Part shown: positions 56,252 through 64,000 of the stretch, one piece after another
How the letters are laid out: each line of letters opens with the position of its first letter
Position numbering within the stretch: position 1 is the first letter of the stretch
Assembly (NCBI RefSeq): GCF_016862075.1
Contig: NZ_BOMG01000034.1
Location: 1-64,000 of the forward strand
DNA from: Actinoplanes couchii
GTDB lineage: Bacteria; Actinomycetota; Actinomycetes; Mycobacteriales; Micromonosporaceae
Direction of reading: 5' to 3'
DNA: 64,000 nt
Notes under the pieces: model-generated
Databases searched by the model: none
The model's input: the letters and a program-made list of their open reading frames with translations, nothing else
What the model was told of the DNA's origin: nothing
Position numbers and translations under genes: made by a program

Positions 56252-57532
56252 CTATCTGGACGTCTTCCAGGCTCCCGCCCGGCGGGCCCGCTCCACCGCT
56301 CCCGGCAGCGCGGCCAGCAGCGCGTCGACGTCGGCAGCGGTGCTGTCGTGCCCCAGGCTGAACCGCAGCGACGACCGCGCCCGCGGATCGTCGGCGCCCA
56401 TCGCCAGCAGCACGTGACTGGGCTGGGCCACCCCCGCCGAACAGGCCGAACCGGTCGAGCAGAAGATCCCCTGCGCGTCCAGGAGCAGCAGCAGCGCGTC
56501 CCCCTCGCAGCCCGGGAAGGAGAAATGCGCGTTGCCCGGCAGCCGGTCCACCGGGTCGCCGTTGAGGATCGCGTCCGGAACCGCCGCCCGCACCCGGGCC
56601 ACCAGCTCGTCACGCAGCGCCGAGACCCGGGCCGCGTTCTCCGCCCGCCCGCGGACCGCCGCGTCGACGGCCGTGGCGAACGCCACCACACCGGGCGTGT
56701 CCAGGGTGCCGGACCGCACGTCGCGTTCCTGCCCGCCGCCGTGCAGCAGCGGGGTACAGGCGACGTCCCGCCCGAGCAGCAGCGCACCCACCCCGACCGG
56801 CCCGCCGACCTTGTGCCCGGTCAGCGTCAGAGCGGCCGCCCCGGAAGCCGCGAAGTCCACCGGAACCTGCCCGACGGCCTGCACCGCATCGGTGTGGAAC
56901 GGAATCCCCGCCGCCGCCGCGATCCGCGCCAGCTCGGCAACCGGCTGAACCGTCCCGACCTCGTTGTTGGCCCACTGCACACTGACAACCGCGATCTCCG
57001 GACCGAACTCGCCGATCAACTCAGCGAACGCCCCCGGATCGACCCGCCCGGCCGCATCCACGGCCTGCAGTGTGACGCTCGCCCCTTCATGCCGCCCGAG
57101 CCACTCCACAGCATCCAGAACAGCATGGTGCTCCACAGCCGAAGCCACCACCCGAAGCGGCCCCCCACCCCGGCTGTCCGCCCCACGAGGCTCTCCAGCA
57201 CGATCACCCGAGCCCGCACGGCCCACAGCATCACGCCGCTTCTCGTCGCGATCACCCGCGCCCGCGCGATCCACAGCATCACGCCGCGCCCAGTAGATCC
57301 CTTTGACTGCGAGATTGTCCGCTTCGGTACCGCCGCCGGTGAAGACGACCTCTGAGGGCCGAGCCCCGAGAACCTCGGCGATCCGCTCCCGAGACTCCTC
57401 CACCAGACGCCGGGCACCACGCCCAGCCGCGTGCAACGACGAGGGATTCCCAAGCTCACGCGCCGCCGCGACATAGGCGTCGAGCGCGGCGGGCAGCATC
57501 GGCGTGGTCGCCGCATGATCGAGATAGGCCAT
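56252..57532 (-). CDS. Cysteine desulfurase (IscS/NifS type)
   Basis: 426 residues; typical relatives are about 390. PLP lysine in LTGHKVGGP, active-site Cys in [12 protein letters not shown]-terminal [10 protein letters not shown]. An insertion of about 40 residues follows [11 protein letters not shown] (about 84-125) and contains two copies of a 16-residue repeat, [16 protein letters not shown] and [16 protein letters not shown], in a surface loop position before the EHHAVLD helix. Immediately upstream of mnmA, so it probably feeds tRNA thiolation as well as Fe-S assembly. Sometimes called iscS or nifS in related genomes. Confidence 0.93.
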   Translation of the reverse strand: MAYLDHAATTPMLPAALDAYVAAARELGNPSSLHAAGRGARRLVEESRERIAEVLGARPSEVVFTGGGTEADNLAVKGIYWARRDAVDRAGAGDRDEKRRDAVGRAGSGDRAGEPRGADSRGGGPLRVVASAVEHHAVLDAVEWLGRHEGASVTLQAVDAAGRVDPGAFAELIGEFGPEIAVVSVQWANNEVGTVQPVAELARIAAAAGIPFHTDAVQAVGQVPVDFAASGAAALTLTGHKVGGPVGVGALLLGRDVACTPLLHGGGQERDVRSGTLDTPGVVAFATAVDAAVRGRAENAARVSALRDELVARVRAAVPDAILNGDPVDRLPGNAHFSFPGCEGDALLLLLDAQGIFCSTGSACSAGVAQPSHVLLAMGADDPRARSSLRFSLGHDSTAADVDALLAALPGAVERARRAGAWKTSR

Positions 57533-57608
57533 CGCCTCCAGCTTATGCCGTCCCTTTCAAACCCGGCCCACCGTCCCACCGCAAAAGATCAAACCCACAA
57601 CCTTCCCC
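57533..57608. promoter_or_regulatory. Region upstream of cysteine desulfurase
   Basis: 76 bp between the desulfurase ATG and the inverted-repeat element. It should hold the operon promoter, but no clear -35/-10 pair is visible on the minus strand. Confidence 0.3.
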
Positions 57609-58178
57609 TTCTTGTACGCCCGTCACCTCAACAACCGCACCACCCCGCCCCGCCTCGTCCCGCCAGGCAGGCGCCCCTCCAGACCGCCCCGCGACCGCCG
57701 GGCGTATGCGGTGGCCAAGGCAAACCCCCGACACAAACGCCACACGGCCCGATCCGCACCCGTGGGGTGGGGCCGGTCTGCGCACGCGCCGCGCGGCTCG
57801 GTCCGGCGCACGCGCCGCGCGGCTCGGTCCGGCGCACGCGGCGCGGAACCCGGTCGGCGCACGCGGGCGTGGGGCCGGCAGCCACTCTCCGCGCAAATAC
57901 GCAGACCACGGCAGGCGTGTGGGTTCGCGGCAGCCGCCACACGCGACCGTGAAGGTTCGCGGCAACTGCCACACAACCGCGCGGGCCTTTATCAACCGCC
58001 ACCCCGACCACGCGGAACTGTGTCGACCACCACGCGCGATCGTCAGGGGTTGTGGCACGGAGTGCCGCTTGGCACCGCATACGCCCGGCGGTCGCGGGGC
58101 GGTCTGGAGGGGCGCCTGCCTTGCGGGACGGGGCGGGACCGGGTGGTGCGGTTGTGGGAGGTGTCTGGCGTACAAGAA
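57609..58178. repeat. 570-bp element with ~110-bp inverted terminal repeats
   Basis: Left arm 57609-57718 and right arm 58068-58178 are near-identical in opposite orientation: both begin TTCTTGTACGCC from the outside, pass through CAACCGCACCACCC, AGGCAGGCGCCCCTCCAG and ACCGCCCCGCGACCGCCG, and end GGGCGTATGCGGTG. The 349-bp interior holds 26-bp repeats (from 57781 and 57807) and recurring ggttcgcggca/gccacac words, with no credible gene. No target-site duplication is obvious. Long frames through it mirror each other because of the palindromic structure. Confidence 0.85.
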
Positions 58179-58212
58179 AAAGAAGTGGCCCGGCGGAAGA
58201 CCGCCGGGCCGC
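58170..58212 (-). terminator. etfBA terminator
   Basis: GGCCCGGCGG (58187-58196) and CCGCCGGGCC (58201-58210) flank an AAGA loop; on the minus strand the stem is followed by ACTTCTTTTTCTTG. The T-rich tail is shared with the outer end of the inverted-repeat element. Confidence 0.85.
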
Positions 58213-58255
58213 TACCTGATCGCTGTTCTGGTGTTGCTTGCGCCTGTTTCCGGTG

Positions 58256-59188
58256 CTACTTGCGCTTGCGGATCTCGTCGGCGGCCTGCGGGACCACCTT
58301 GAAGAGGTCGCCGACCACGCCGAAGTCGGCCAGTTCGAAGATGGGGGCCTCGGCGTCCTTGTTGACGGCGACGATGGTCTTCGAGGTCTGCATGCCGGCC
58401 CGGTGCTGGATCGCGCCGGAGATGCCGAGGGCCACGTAGAGCTGCGGGGACACCGTCTTGCCGGTCTGGCCGACCTGGAACTGGTGCGGGTAGTAGCCGC
58501 TGTCGACTGCCGCGCGGGAGGCGCCCACGGCACCGCCGAGCAGGTCGGCCAGCTCCTCGACCAGTTTGAAGTTGTCGGCGTTGCCCACGCCGCGGCCGCC
58601 GGAGACGACGATGCCGGCCTCGGTGAGCTCGGGGCGGGAGCCCTTCTGCTCGACGACCCGCTCGACCACCTTGGTCAGCTTGTCCTGGTCGGACACCGCG
58701 ACGGTCAGCTCCTCGACCGCCGGCGTCGCCGCGGACGGCGACGGGGTGACCGAGTTGGGGCGGATGGTGACGATCGGCAGGCCCTTGGTGACCTTGGACT
58801 TGACGATCGCCGAGCCGGCGAAGACCGCCTGCGTGGCGGTGCCGTCGGCGTCCACCGCGACCGCGTCGGTGAGCAGGCCGTTGTCCAGCTTGATCGCCAG
58901 ACGGCCGGCGATCTCCTTGCCCTCCTGGGTGGAGGCGAGCAGGATCGCCGCGGGCTGCACCCGCTTGGCCAGCTCGGCGACCACTGTCGCCTTGGGGGCG
59001 ACCAGGTAGCCGTCGACGTCCGCACCGGACGCGGTGTAGATCTTCTCGGCGCCGAACTCGCCGAGCTTGGCGGTGTCGGCGTCGCCGAACACCACCGCGG
59101 AGACCGACCCGAGACCACGGGCGATCGTGAGCATCTCGAGGGTGACCTTCTTGACGCCGGCCTCGACGACGACCAGTACCTCAGCCAT
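58256..59188 (-). CDS. etfA: Electron transfer flavoprotein alpha subunit
   Basis: 310 residues from ATG at 59188 (GAGGGGAT upstream). N-terminal Rossmann-like half, then the FAD-binding C-terminal domain with the signature [37 protein letters not shown] and [20 protein letters not shown]. Accepts electrons from acyl-CoA and other flavin dehydrogenases with EtfB. Follows etfB by 17 bp. Confidence 0.95.
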   Translation of the reverse strand: MAEVLVVVEAGVKKVTLEMLTIARGLGSVSAVVFGDADTAKLGEFGAEKIYTASGADVDGYLVAPKATVVAELAKRVQPAAILLASTQEGKEIAGRLAIKLDNGLLTDAVAVDADGTATQAVFAGSAIVKSKVTKGLPIVTIRPNSVTPSPSAATPAVEELTVAVSDQDKLTKVVERVVEQKGSRPELTEAGIVVSGGRGVGNADNFKLVEELADLLGGAVGASRAAVDSGYYPHQFQVGQTGKTVSPQLYVALGISGAIQHRAGMQTSKTIVAVNKDAEAPIFELADFGVVGDLFKVVPQAADEIRKRK

Positions 59189-59205
59189 TTTCAATCCCCT
59201 CGGAC

Positions 59206-59982
59206 TCAGACGAACTTCTCGGTGGCGAGGTACGAGACGAGCTGCTCGCCGCCGTTGCCCTCGTCGACGACCTTGGCGCCGCCGGACCGTGCCGGGCGCT
59301 TGGTGAACTCGATCACCTGGCTGGTGGCGCCGGCGAAACCGACGTCGCCGGCCTCGATGCCGAGGTCGCCGAGGGCGAGGCTCTGCACCGGCTTCTTCTT
59401 GGCGGCCATGATGCCCTTGAAGGACGGGTACCGCGGCTCGTTGATGGTGTCCCAGACGCTGACGATCGCCGGGGTGGCGGCCGTGACGACCTCGTAGCCC
59501 TCGTCGGTCTGCCGCTCGACGGTCAGCTGCGAGCCGTCGACGGTCAGCTTGCGGGCGCCGGTGAGGGCGGCCACACCGAGCAGCTCGGCCAGCATGTGCG
59601 GGACGACCTGGACGCGGCCGTCGGTGGACTCGGCGCCGCTGAGGATCAGATCCGCGTTCAGCGGGCGGAGCGCGGCGGCCAGCACCTTGGAGGTGGCGAC
59701 CGCGCAGGAACCGTGCAGAGCGTCGTCCTGCACGTGGACGGCCTTGTCCGGGCCCATCGACAGGGCCTTGCGGATCGAGTCGGTGGCGCCGCCGGGACCG
59801 ACGGTCAGGACGGTCACCTCGCCGCCGTGCGCCTCTTTGATCTTCAGCGCTTCCTCGATGGCGTACTCGTCCATCTCGTTGATGACGTTGCTCGCCGACG
59901 CGCGGTCGACCGAGTAGTCAGCGCTCAGGGTGCGCTCGGCACCGGAGTCGGGTACCTGCTTGACCAGTACGACGATGTTCAT
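59206..59982 (-). CDS. etfB: Electron transfer flavoprotein beta subunit
   Basis: 258 residues. NIVVLVKQVPDSGAERTLSAD, NEMDEYAIEEALKIKE and the ETF-beta signature region (VERQTDEGYEVVTAATPAIVSV, then NEPRYPSFKGIMAAKKKP). Binds AMP and pairs with EtfA. First gene of etfBA; divergent from a small plus-strand gene at 60177. Confidence 0.95.
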   Translation of the reverse strand: MNIVVLVKQVPDSGAERTLSADYSVDRASASNVINEMDEYAIEEALKIKEAHGGEVTVLTVGPGGATDSIRKALSMGPDKAVHVQDDALHGSCAVATSKVLAAALRPLNADLILSGAESTDGRVQVVPHMLAELLGVAALTGARKLTVDGSQLTVERQTDEGYEVVTAATPAIVSVWDTINEPRYPSFKGIMAAKKKPVQSLALGDLGIEAGDVGFAGATSQVIEFTKRPARSGGAKVVDEGNGGEQLVSYLATEKFV

Positions 59983-60176
59983 CGTGCTACTACGACCCTC
60001 CTGTATGAACGCACCGTTGCGGTCGACCGTGTCCTCGGCCGGAACGATGCCGGTCGGCGAACATGTCAGCCAGGTTACCCGCCAGTAGCTTCACTGTTGC
60101 CGGCCACCCAGAGTGACACACCTCACCCGCATGACGATCTCGATCGCTACAGTGGGCGAAGAGGAGGTGTCCCGAC

Positions 60177-60383
60177 ATGTCCGGTCAAAACGTCTCTTTC
60201 GTGGAGGGCATGCACCCATCCACGACCCATATTCCCTCACGCCCCACGGAATCGACCCCGCAGTCCCATGGTCGCGCCGGCCCGGACTCGCCGTGGTGCC
60301 ACTGCGGACGCCCCCGGGAAGCGTGCGTGAGTGACGAAGTCCGCAGTCTCTGGCACGACCTTCTTGACCCGATAGGTCAATAA
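60177..60383 (+). CDS. Small Cys-containing protein, unknown
   Basis: 68 residues. ATG at 60177 follows a very strong ribosome-binding site (AGAGGAGGTG), and TACAGT about 30 nt upstream could be a -10. Sequence: Ser/Thr/Pro-rich and probably disordered until residue 38, then DSPWCHCGRPREACVSDEV with a C-x-C ... C pattern that could bind one metal, and an amphipathic helix SDEVRSLWHDLLDPIG. Neither family nor function recognised. Its good initiation signals and its composition unlike the surrounding spurious frames support a real gene. Confidence 0.6.
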   Translation: MSGQNVSFVEGMHPSTTHIPSRPTESTPQSHGRAGPDSPWCHCGRPREACVSDEVRSLWHDLLDPIGQ

Positions 60384-60391
60384 TCGGCAAC

Positions 60392-60766
60392 GTGGCCGGT
60401 GCGTTGAGGGAATGGTTCGACCCATCACAGGCCGGGACCACCCCGGACTACCGGTTCTCGCTGGCCAACGAGCGGACCTTCCTCGCCTGGATCCGCACCG
60501 GGCTGGCCCTGATCGCCGGCGGTCTGGCCTGCGCCCAGTTCCTGCCGCCGCTGCCTGTCGCGCACCTGCGGGAGATCATCGCGCTCCTGCTCCTGGTGCT
60601 CGGCGCGCTTGTCGCGTTGCGGGCGGTGGACCACTGGGTGCGCACCGAGCGGGCCATGCGGCTGGGCACCGATCTGCCGCGGTCCCGGTTCCCGGCGGTG
60701 CTCGCGGTCGCGGTGGCGGTGGGCGCGGTGGCCATCATGATCGCGGTCCTGATCCAGGTCTTCTGA
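60392..60766 (+). CDS. DUF202 membrane protein (YidH-like)
   Basis: 124 residues, GTG start. DYRFSLANERTFLAWIRTGLALIAGGLA is the DUF202 hallmark; three membrane segments follow (about 36-52, 60-80, 100-123). Function unknown in this family. Eight bp after the small Cys-containing gene, so probably cotranscribed, and followed by a second DUF202 gene. Confidence 0.9.
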   Translation: MAGALREWFDPSQAGTTPDYRFSLANERTFLAWIRTGLALIAGGLACAQFLPPLPVAHLREIIALLLLVLGALVALRAVDHWVRTERAMRLGTDLPRSRFPAVLAVAVAVGAVAIMIAVLIQVF

Positions 60767-60780
60767 TGCCCGTTCCCGAT

Positions 60781-60908
60781 TTCTCATGACCGGCCCCTGG
60801 AACCTCTCACGACCGGCGTCCGGAACCTCTCATGACCGGCCCCTGGAACCTCTCGTGACCGGCGTCCGGAACTTCTCGTGACCGGCGTCTGCGACTTCTC
60901 GTGACCGG
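60781..60908 (+). repeat. 23-bp tandem repeat between two DUF202 genes
   Basis: Six units with exact 23-bp spacing: the word gaccgg recurs at 60788, 60811, 60834, 60857, 60880 and 60903. Each unit reads (c/t)tc(a/g)(t/c)gaccggc...g(g/c)aac-like. The last unit supplies the GTG start codon of the next gene. Confidence 0.92.
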
Positions 60909-61254
60909 ACCCTGCGACGAGCATCACCGTGATCCCGGGGCCTGTGCTCAGCTCGGCCGGGATCCGGGCGCCTCGCCGGAGCGGACCCGGCTGGCCTGGC
61001 GCCGCACCGGGCTGTCCGCGGCCGCGGTGGGTCTGCTGCTCGCGCGACCGGCCTTCACACCCGGCGCCGGCGCGGCGGAGTTCCTGGTCGCGGCCGCCGC
61101 GATGGCCGGCTGGGCGACGATGGTGGCGCTCGCCCTGCACCGCGCACGGGGGCTGCGATCCCGGTTCCCGGCGACCTCACCTCGGTCTATTCGGGCCTAT
61201 GCGCTGGTCATCACGGCTATGGCGGTCCTCGGCGGATGGGTTGTCATGCTCTGA
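60901..61254 (+). CDS. DUF202 membrane protein, second paralogue
   Basis: 117 residues. SPERTRLAWRRTGLSAAAVGLLLAR is the DUF202 core, with three membrane segments overall. GTG at 60901 (MTGPCDEHH) lies within the last 23-bp repeat and has no Shine-Dalgarno; a later internal start is possible, so the first 25 residues are doubtful. Tandem DUF202 pairs are common in actinobacteria and may form one complex. Confidence 0.8.
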   Translation: MTGPCDEHHRDPGACAQLGRDPGASPERTRLAWRRTGLSAAAVGLLLARPAFTPGAGAAEFLVAAAAMAGWATMVALALHRARGLRSRFPATSPRSIRAYALVITAMAVLGGWVVML

Positions 61255-61292
61255 TCGTCGCCGTCCCGGCTGATGGGAGGCATCATTGCGGC

Positions 61293-61715
61293 ATGGTCCG
61301 GTTGTTCATCTTCGCGGCCGCGGTAGCCCTGGTGCTGCTGATTCTGGCCCTCATCAGCAGTCTGTCGGCCGAGCGTGTCCGAAACATGCCCCGGTTCGCG
61401 TGGATTCTGCTGATCCTGCTGATCCCGATCGCCGGCCCGATCGCCTGGTTCCTCACGGGCCGGCCGGTCAGCCGCGCACACCGCCCGTCCCGGCGCCCGG
61501 CGTCGCCCGACGACGATCCGGAGTTCCTGCGCTCGATGGACTCCGCGCAGTCCCGCCGTGATCGCGAGCTGCTCGATCACTGGGAGCGCGAGATGCGCAG
61601 ACCCGAGGAACACCAACCCGGCGAACCACGGCACGAGGAACCCCGCCCGGAGGAACCACGGCGTGACAAGCGCCGTTCCGAGGAGACCCGGGACGAACAG
61701 CAGGATCGCCCCTGA
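61293..61715 (+). CDS. PLDc_N-type small membrane protein
   Basis: 140 residues from ATG at 61293. Two membrane segments (LFIFAAAVALVLLILALIS and FAWILLILLIPIAGPIAWFLTG) separated by RVRNMP, the PLDc_N (cardiolipin synthase N-terminal-like) pattern, followed by a charged tail of Arg/Glu/Pro repeats (EEPRPEEPRRDKRR). No phospholipase catalytic domain. Possibly an envelope-associated adaptor. Confidence 0.75.
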   Translation: MVRLFIFAAAVALVLLILALISSLSAERVRNMPRFAWILLILLIPIAGPIAWFLTGRPVSRAHRPSRRPASPDDDPEFLRSMDSAQSRRDRELLDHWEREMRRPEEHQPGEPRHEEPRPEEPRRDKRRSEETRDEQQDRP

Positions 61716-61816
61716 CCCGGCCGGCCGGATCAGCCCGGCCTGCTCGACCCGGCCCGGCCTGCTCAACCCAGCCGAGCCTGGCAAGCTCAACCCGGCTCAA
61801 CCCCGGCCCGGCATGG

Positions 61817-63967
61817 TCAGGCCAGGCCGATCAGCTCCAGGATGTCCTGGAAGACGTTGATCGCGTCCTGCTCGATCGGCTCCGCGTTGCCGTAGCCGTA
61901 GGCCAGCACCAGGGCCGCGATCGGCACCGTGATCATCACCACGATGCTGAGCAGGATCTGGATCGCCCGGCGCAACCGGCCCCGGCGTCTGGGACGGCGA
62001 ACCCTGGCCGGCTCCGGCATGACCTGGTGGGACGAGGCCGGCTGTGACGGCGTGACCACCGCACGGGCCGGCGGTGAGACCGGGCGGGCCGAACCCACCG
62101 CGGGCGACACCGGACGGGCGTGCGCGACCACCGGCGAGGCGGGCCGCGTCTGGCGGGGCGGTGGCCCTGATTGCCGCACCGGTGCCGTGGAACCCCGGTT
62201 GTCGTACTCGGTGGGATTGTTGGCGATACCGGACGGGCTGGTGGCGACGGTCGCCTCCGGGTCGGGCCGCCAGTTGTCGACGGCGTCCGGCCACGGGTCA
62301 ACCGGCGGGCGCAGATGCGACGGGGTGTCGTCGTCCGGCTTCGCCTTCTCCCGCTCCGGATACTCCAAGCTTTCCGGCCCTGGCGGAAGATTCTCCGGGT
62401 GCGACTGTCGTTTCGGCAGGTTCGGCGAGTTCGGCTGCCGTTTCGGGAGCGCGGCGGGCTCGGCTGCCCGGGCCGCGGCGACCTCGTCCGGCGCCTCTAC
62501 CGGGCTCGATGCCCCCGCCGGGTTCGATGCGTCCACCGGGTTCAGCGCGCCGGAGATCCGCTCGGCCTCCGGCCCCTGCTCGGACGGGACGACCCGCACC
62601 GGCGTGGTGGCCGGCCGGCCCCCGATCACGGTGGGCCGATCCTCCAGCCCCGAAAAACCGTGGTCCGCACCCTCCGCCAGGCCCAGCTCGGCGCGGGAGG
62701 CGAGAACGGTGGCCCGGTCGTCGGAGTCGATCTGGGCGGCCGGCCGGTCGTCGATGGGCCGGGGCCCGATGACGGTGGGCCGCTCAGCGGTGACGACCGC
62801 CACCGGCGACACGTCAGCCGAGGCGCGGGCCGGCAGGTACTTGGACGGCAGCCGCATCTCCTCAGTGGGCCCGGGCGCCGCCGGCTCGGTGGTCAGCAGC
62901 GCAGCCCCGGCCAGGATGCTGCCCTCGGCCACCACCAGCTCGGGCTGTTCGATGACCACCGGCGGGTCGCCCAGCGCCCGGTGCAGCAGCGTCGCCACCA
63001 GCGGGATCCGGCTGGCGCCGCCGACCAGGAAGACCCCGGCCAGCCGCCCGTCCGGCAGATCGGCCCAGCGCAGGATGGTCTGGGTGACCTGGACGGTCTG
63101 CTCCAGCACCGGCCGGGCGACCGTCTCCAGTTCCTCCCGGGTGAGATGCGCCTCCACGTCGAGCAGCGGCACCACGAAGTCGGCGGACTGGGCGCGGGAC
63201 AGTCGTTCCTTGGCGATCCGCACGTCGTCCCAGAGCTGCCGGCGGGCGCGGCGCTCCTCGACGGTGGCCGGGGTCATCAGGCGGGCCCAGTCGTCGGTGC
63301 GCAGGTGCTCGACGATGGCGGCGTCCACGTCGAGGCCGCCGAGGTCGTCCCGGCCGTCGACGGCGAGGACCTCGAAGCCGGACGACGTACGCGCGACCAC
63401 GCTGGCGTCGAAGGTGCCGGCCCCGAAGTCGTGCACCACGACGACCGAGCCGATCGGCACGTCCCGCCCGAGGACCTCGGCGAAGTAGGTGGCGGCCGCG
63501 ACCGGCTCGGCGACCAGGCGGGCGCCCTCCAGCCCGGCGCGGGCGGCGGCCTCGGCCAGCAGTGTGCGGCGGGTGGCGCCCCAGGCGGCCGGGCAGGTGA
63601 GGGTGACGTCCGGACGGTACGGCCCGACGGCGCGGTGCCACTCCTCGGCGACCCGGGCCAGCACCGCCGAGATCACCTCGACGATCTCGAACTCGCGCTC
63701 ACCGAGCAGGATCAGGCCGTCGTCGACCCGGCGTTTCGGGTTGGGTTCGAAACGGGCCGGCTCGAGGCGGGCGCTGTGCACGGCGTCGCGCCCGACGAGC
63801 AGGGTGCCGTCGGAGTCGGCGAAGACGGCGGACGGCAGCAGCGGGGAACCGTCGACCAGGATCGGCCGGGCCCGGCCGTCCGGCCATCGCGCCACCGCGA
63901 CGGTGTTGGAGGTGCCGAAGTCGACGCCGAGGGCGTACCGCTTCGGACCACCCTGGTCGATGGACAT
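61817..63967 (-). CDS. Membrane-anchored Hsp70-like protein
   Basis: 716 residues. N-terminal actin/Hsp70 ATPase fold (about 10-365): GVDFGTSNTVAVA phosphate 1, VVVHDFGAGTFDASVV phosphate 2, VFLVGGASRIPLVATLL adenosine motif. It lacks the Hsp70 substrate-binding domain; instead a disordered Pro/Ala/Ser-rich linker (about 366-660, with repeated ERPTVIG/DRPTVIG blocks) leads to a basic stretch RRPRRRGRLRR and one C-terminal membrane segment (about 672-692). Actinobacterial proteins of this design are anchored with the ATPase in the cytosol; client unknown. ATG at 63967. Confidence 0.88.
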   Translation of the reverse strand: MSIDQGGPKRYALGVDFGTSNTVAVARWPDGRARPILVDGSPLLPSAVFADSDGTLLVGRDAVHSARLEPARFEPNPKRRVDDGLILLGEREFEIVEVISAVLARVAEEWHRAVGPYRPDVTLTCPAAWGATRRTLLAEAAARAGLEGARLVAEPVAAATYFAEVLGRDVPIGSVVVVHDFGAGTFDASVVARTSSGFEVLAVDGRDDLGGLDVDAAIVEHLRTDDWARLMTPATVEERRARRQLWDDVRIAKERLSRAQSADFVVPLLDVEAHLTREELETVARPVLEQTVQVTQTILRWADLPDGRLAGVFLVGGASRIPLVATLLHRALGDPPVVIEQPELVVAEGSILAGAALLTTEPAAPGPTEEMRLPSKYLPARASADVSPVAVVTAERPTVIGPRPIDDRPAAQIDSDDRATVLASRAELGLAEGADHGFSGLEDRPTVIGGRPATTPVRVVPSEQGPEAERISGALNPVDASNPAGASSPVEAPDEVAAARAAEPAALPKRQPNSPNLPKRQSHPENLPPGPESLEYPEREKAKPDDDTPSHLRPPVDPWPDAVDNWRPDPEATVATSPSGIANNPTEYDNRGSTAPVRQSGPPPRQTRPASPVVAHARPVSPAVGSARPVSPPARAVVTPSQPASSHQVMPEPARVRRPRRRGRLRRAIQILLSIVVMITVPIAALVLAYGYGNAEPIEQDAINVFQDILELIGLA

Positions 63968-64000
63968 GACCGCAGTCTAGGCAATGACCGCCCGCAACCG

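Noticed and set aside
57612..58533. Overlapping long frames (275, 301, 210 codons) across the inverted-repeat element
   Set aside because: They mirror each other because the arms are palindromic, are Arg/Pro/Gly-rich, and one runs into etfA in the wrong frame.

Overview
The window is chromosomal DNA from a high-GC actinobacterium, most likely Micromonosporaceae (Actinoplanes-like). This rests on strong G/C third-position bias, frequent GTG starts, many promoters placed to give leaderless mRNAs, and the order leuB-serA-ilvC-ilvN-ilvB ... gatB/gatA/gatC-ligA-metE-like-mnmA-cysteine desulfurase ... etfA-etfB, which as I recall parallels the Rv2995c-Rv3029c stretch of Mycobacterium tuberculosis. 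The genus is an inference. I see no phage, plasmid, transposase, CRISPR array or large biosynthetic cluster.

Layout. 1-1.8 kb: two identical tRNA-Glu(CTC) genes and a tRNA-Gln(CTG), all on the minus strand, separated by minisatellite arrays. 1.8-9.8 kb: accessory genes (NmrA-like reductase with divergent TetR regulator, FAH hydrolase, ABC exporter operon with a small XRE regulator, conserved hypothetical, MmyB-type regulator, SnoaL-like protein, tyrosine phosphatase). 9.9-14.4 kb: cimA, an editing-less ThrRS paralogue, an acetyltransferase and an EEP-family hydrolase. 15.3-19.7 kb: paired M16 peptidases, ArfB and an Rpn-type nuclease. 19.8-32.2 kb: branched-chain amino acid and serine synthesis (ilvE, leuB, serA, ilvC, ilvN, ilvB, ilvD), interrupted by a GGDEF-EAL gene. 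33-37.6 kb: sugar ABC transporter with a LacI regulator. 37.6-51.6 kb: two more GGDEF-EAL proteins, membrane and secreted proteins, and the GatCAB amidotransferase genes. 51.7-60 kb: ligA, metE-like gene, mnmA, cysteine desulfurase, etfA and etfB. 60-64 kb: small membrane proteins and a membrane-anchored Hsp70-like protein.

The most notable thread is regulatory. Three genes (cimA, the thrS-like gene, ilvB) are each preceded by a very short ORF rich in the relevant amino acid's codons and then a hairpin with a T-run, the arrangement of ribosome-mediated transcription attenuation. For ilvB and the thrS-like gene the leader ATG lies about 7 nt after a -10 hexamer, so the leader peptides are probably translated from leaderless mRNA, and each promoter overlaps the stop codon of the upstream gene. 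Other unusual structure includes a 570-bp element with ~110-bp inverted repeats between the cysteine desulfurase and etfA, a related sequence in the 3' flank of three genes at convergent junctions, low-complexity insertions inside LigA and the cysteine desulfurase, and several minisatellites that touch coding ends.
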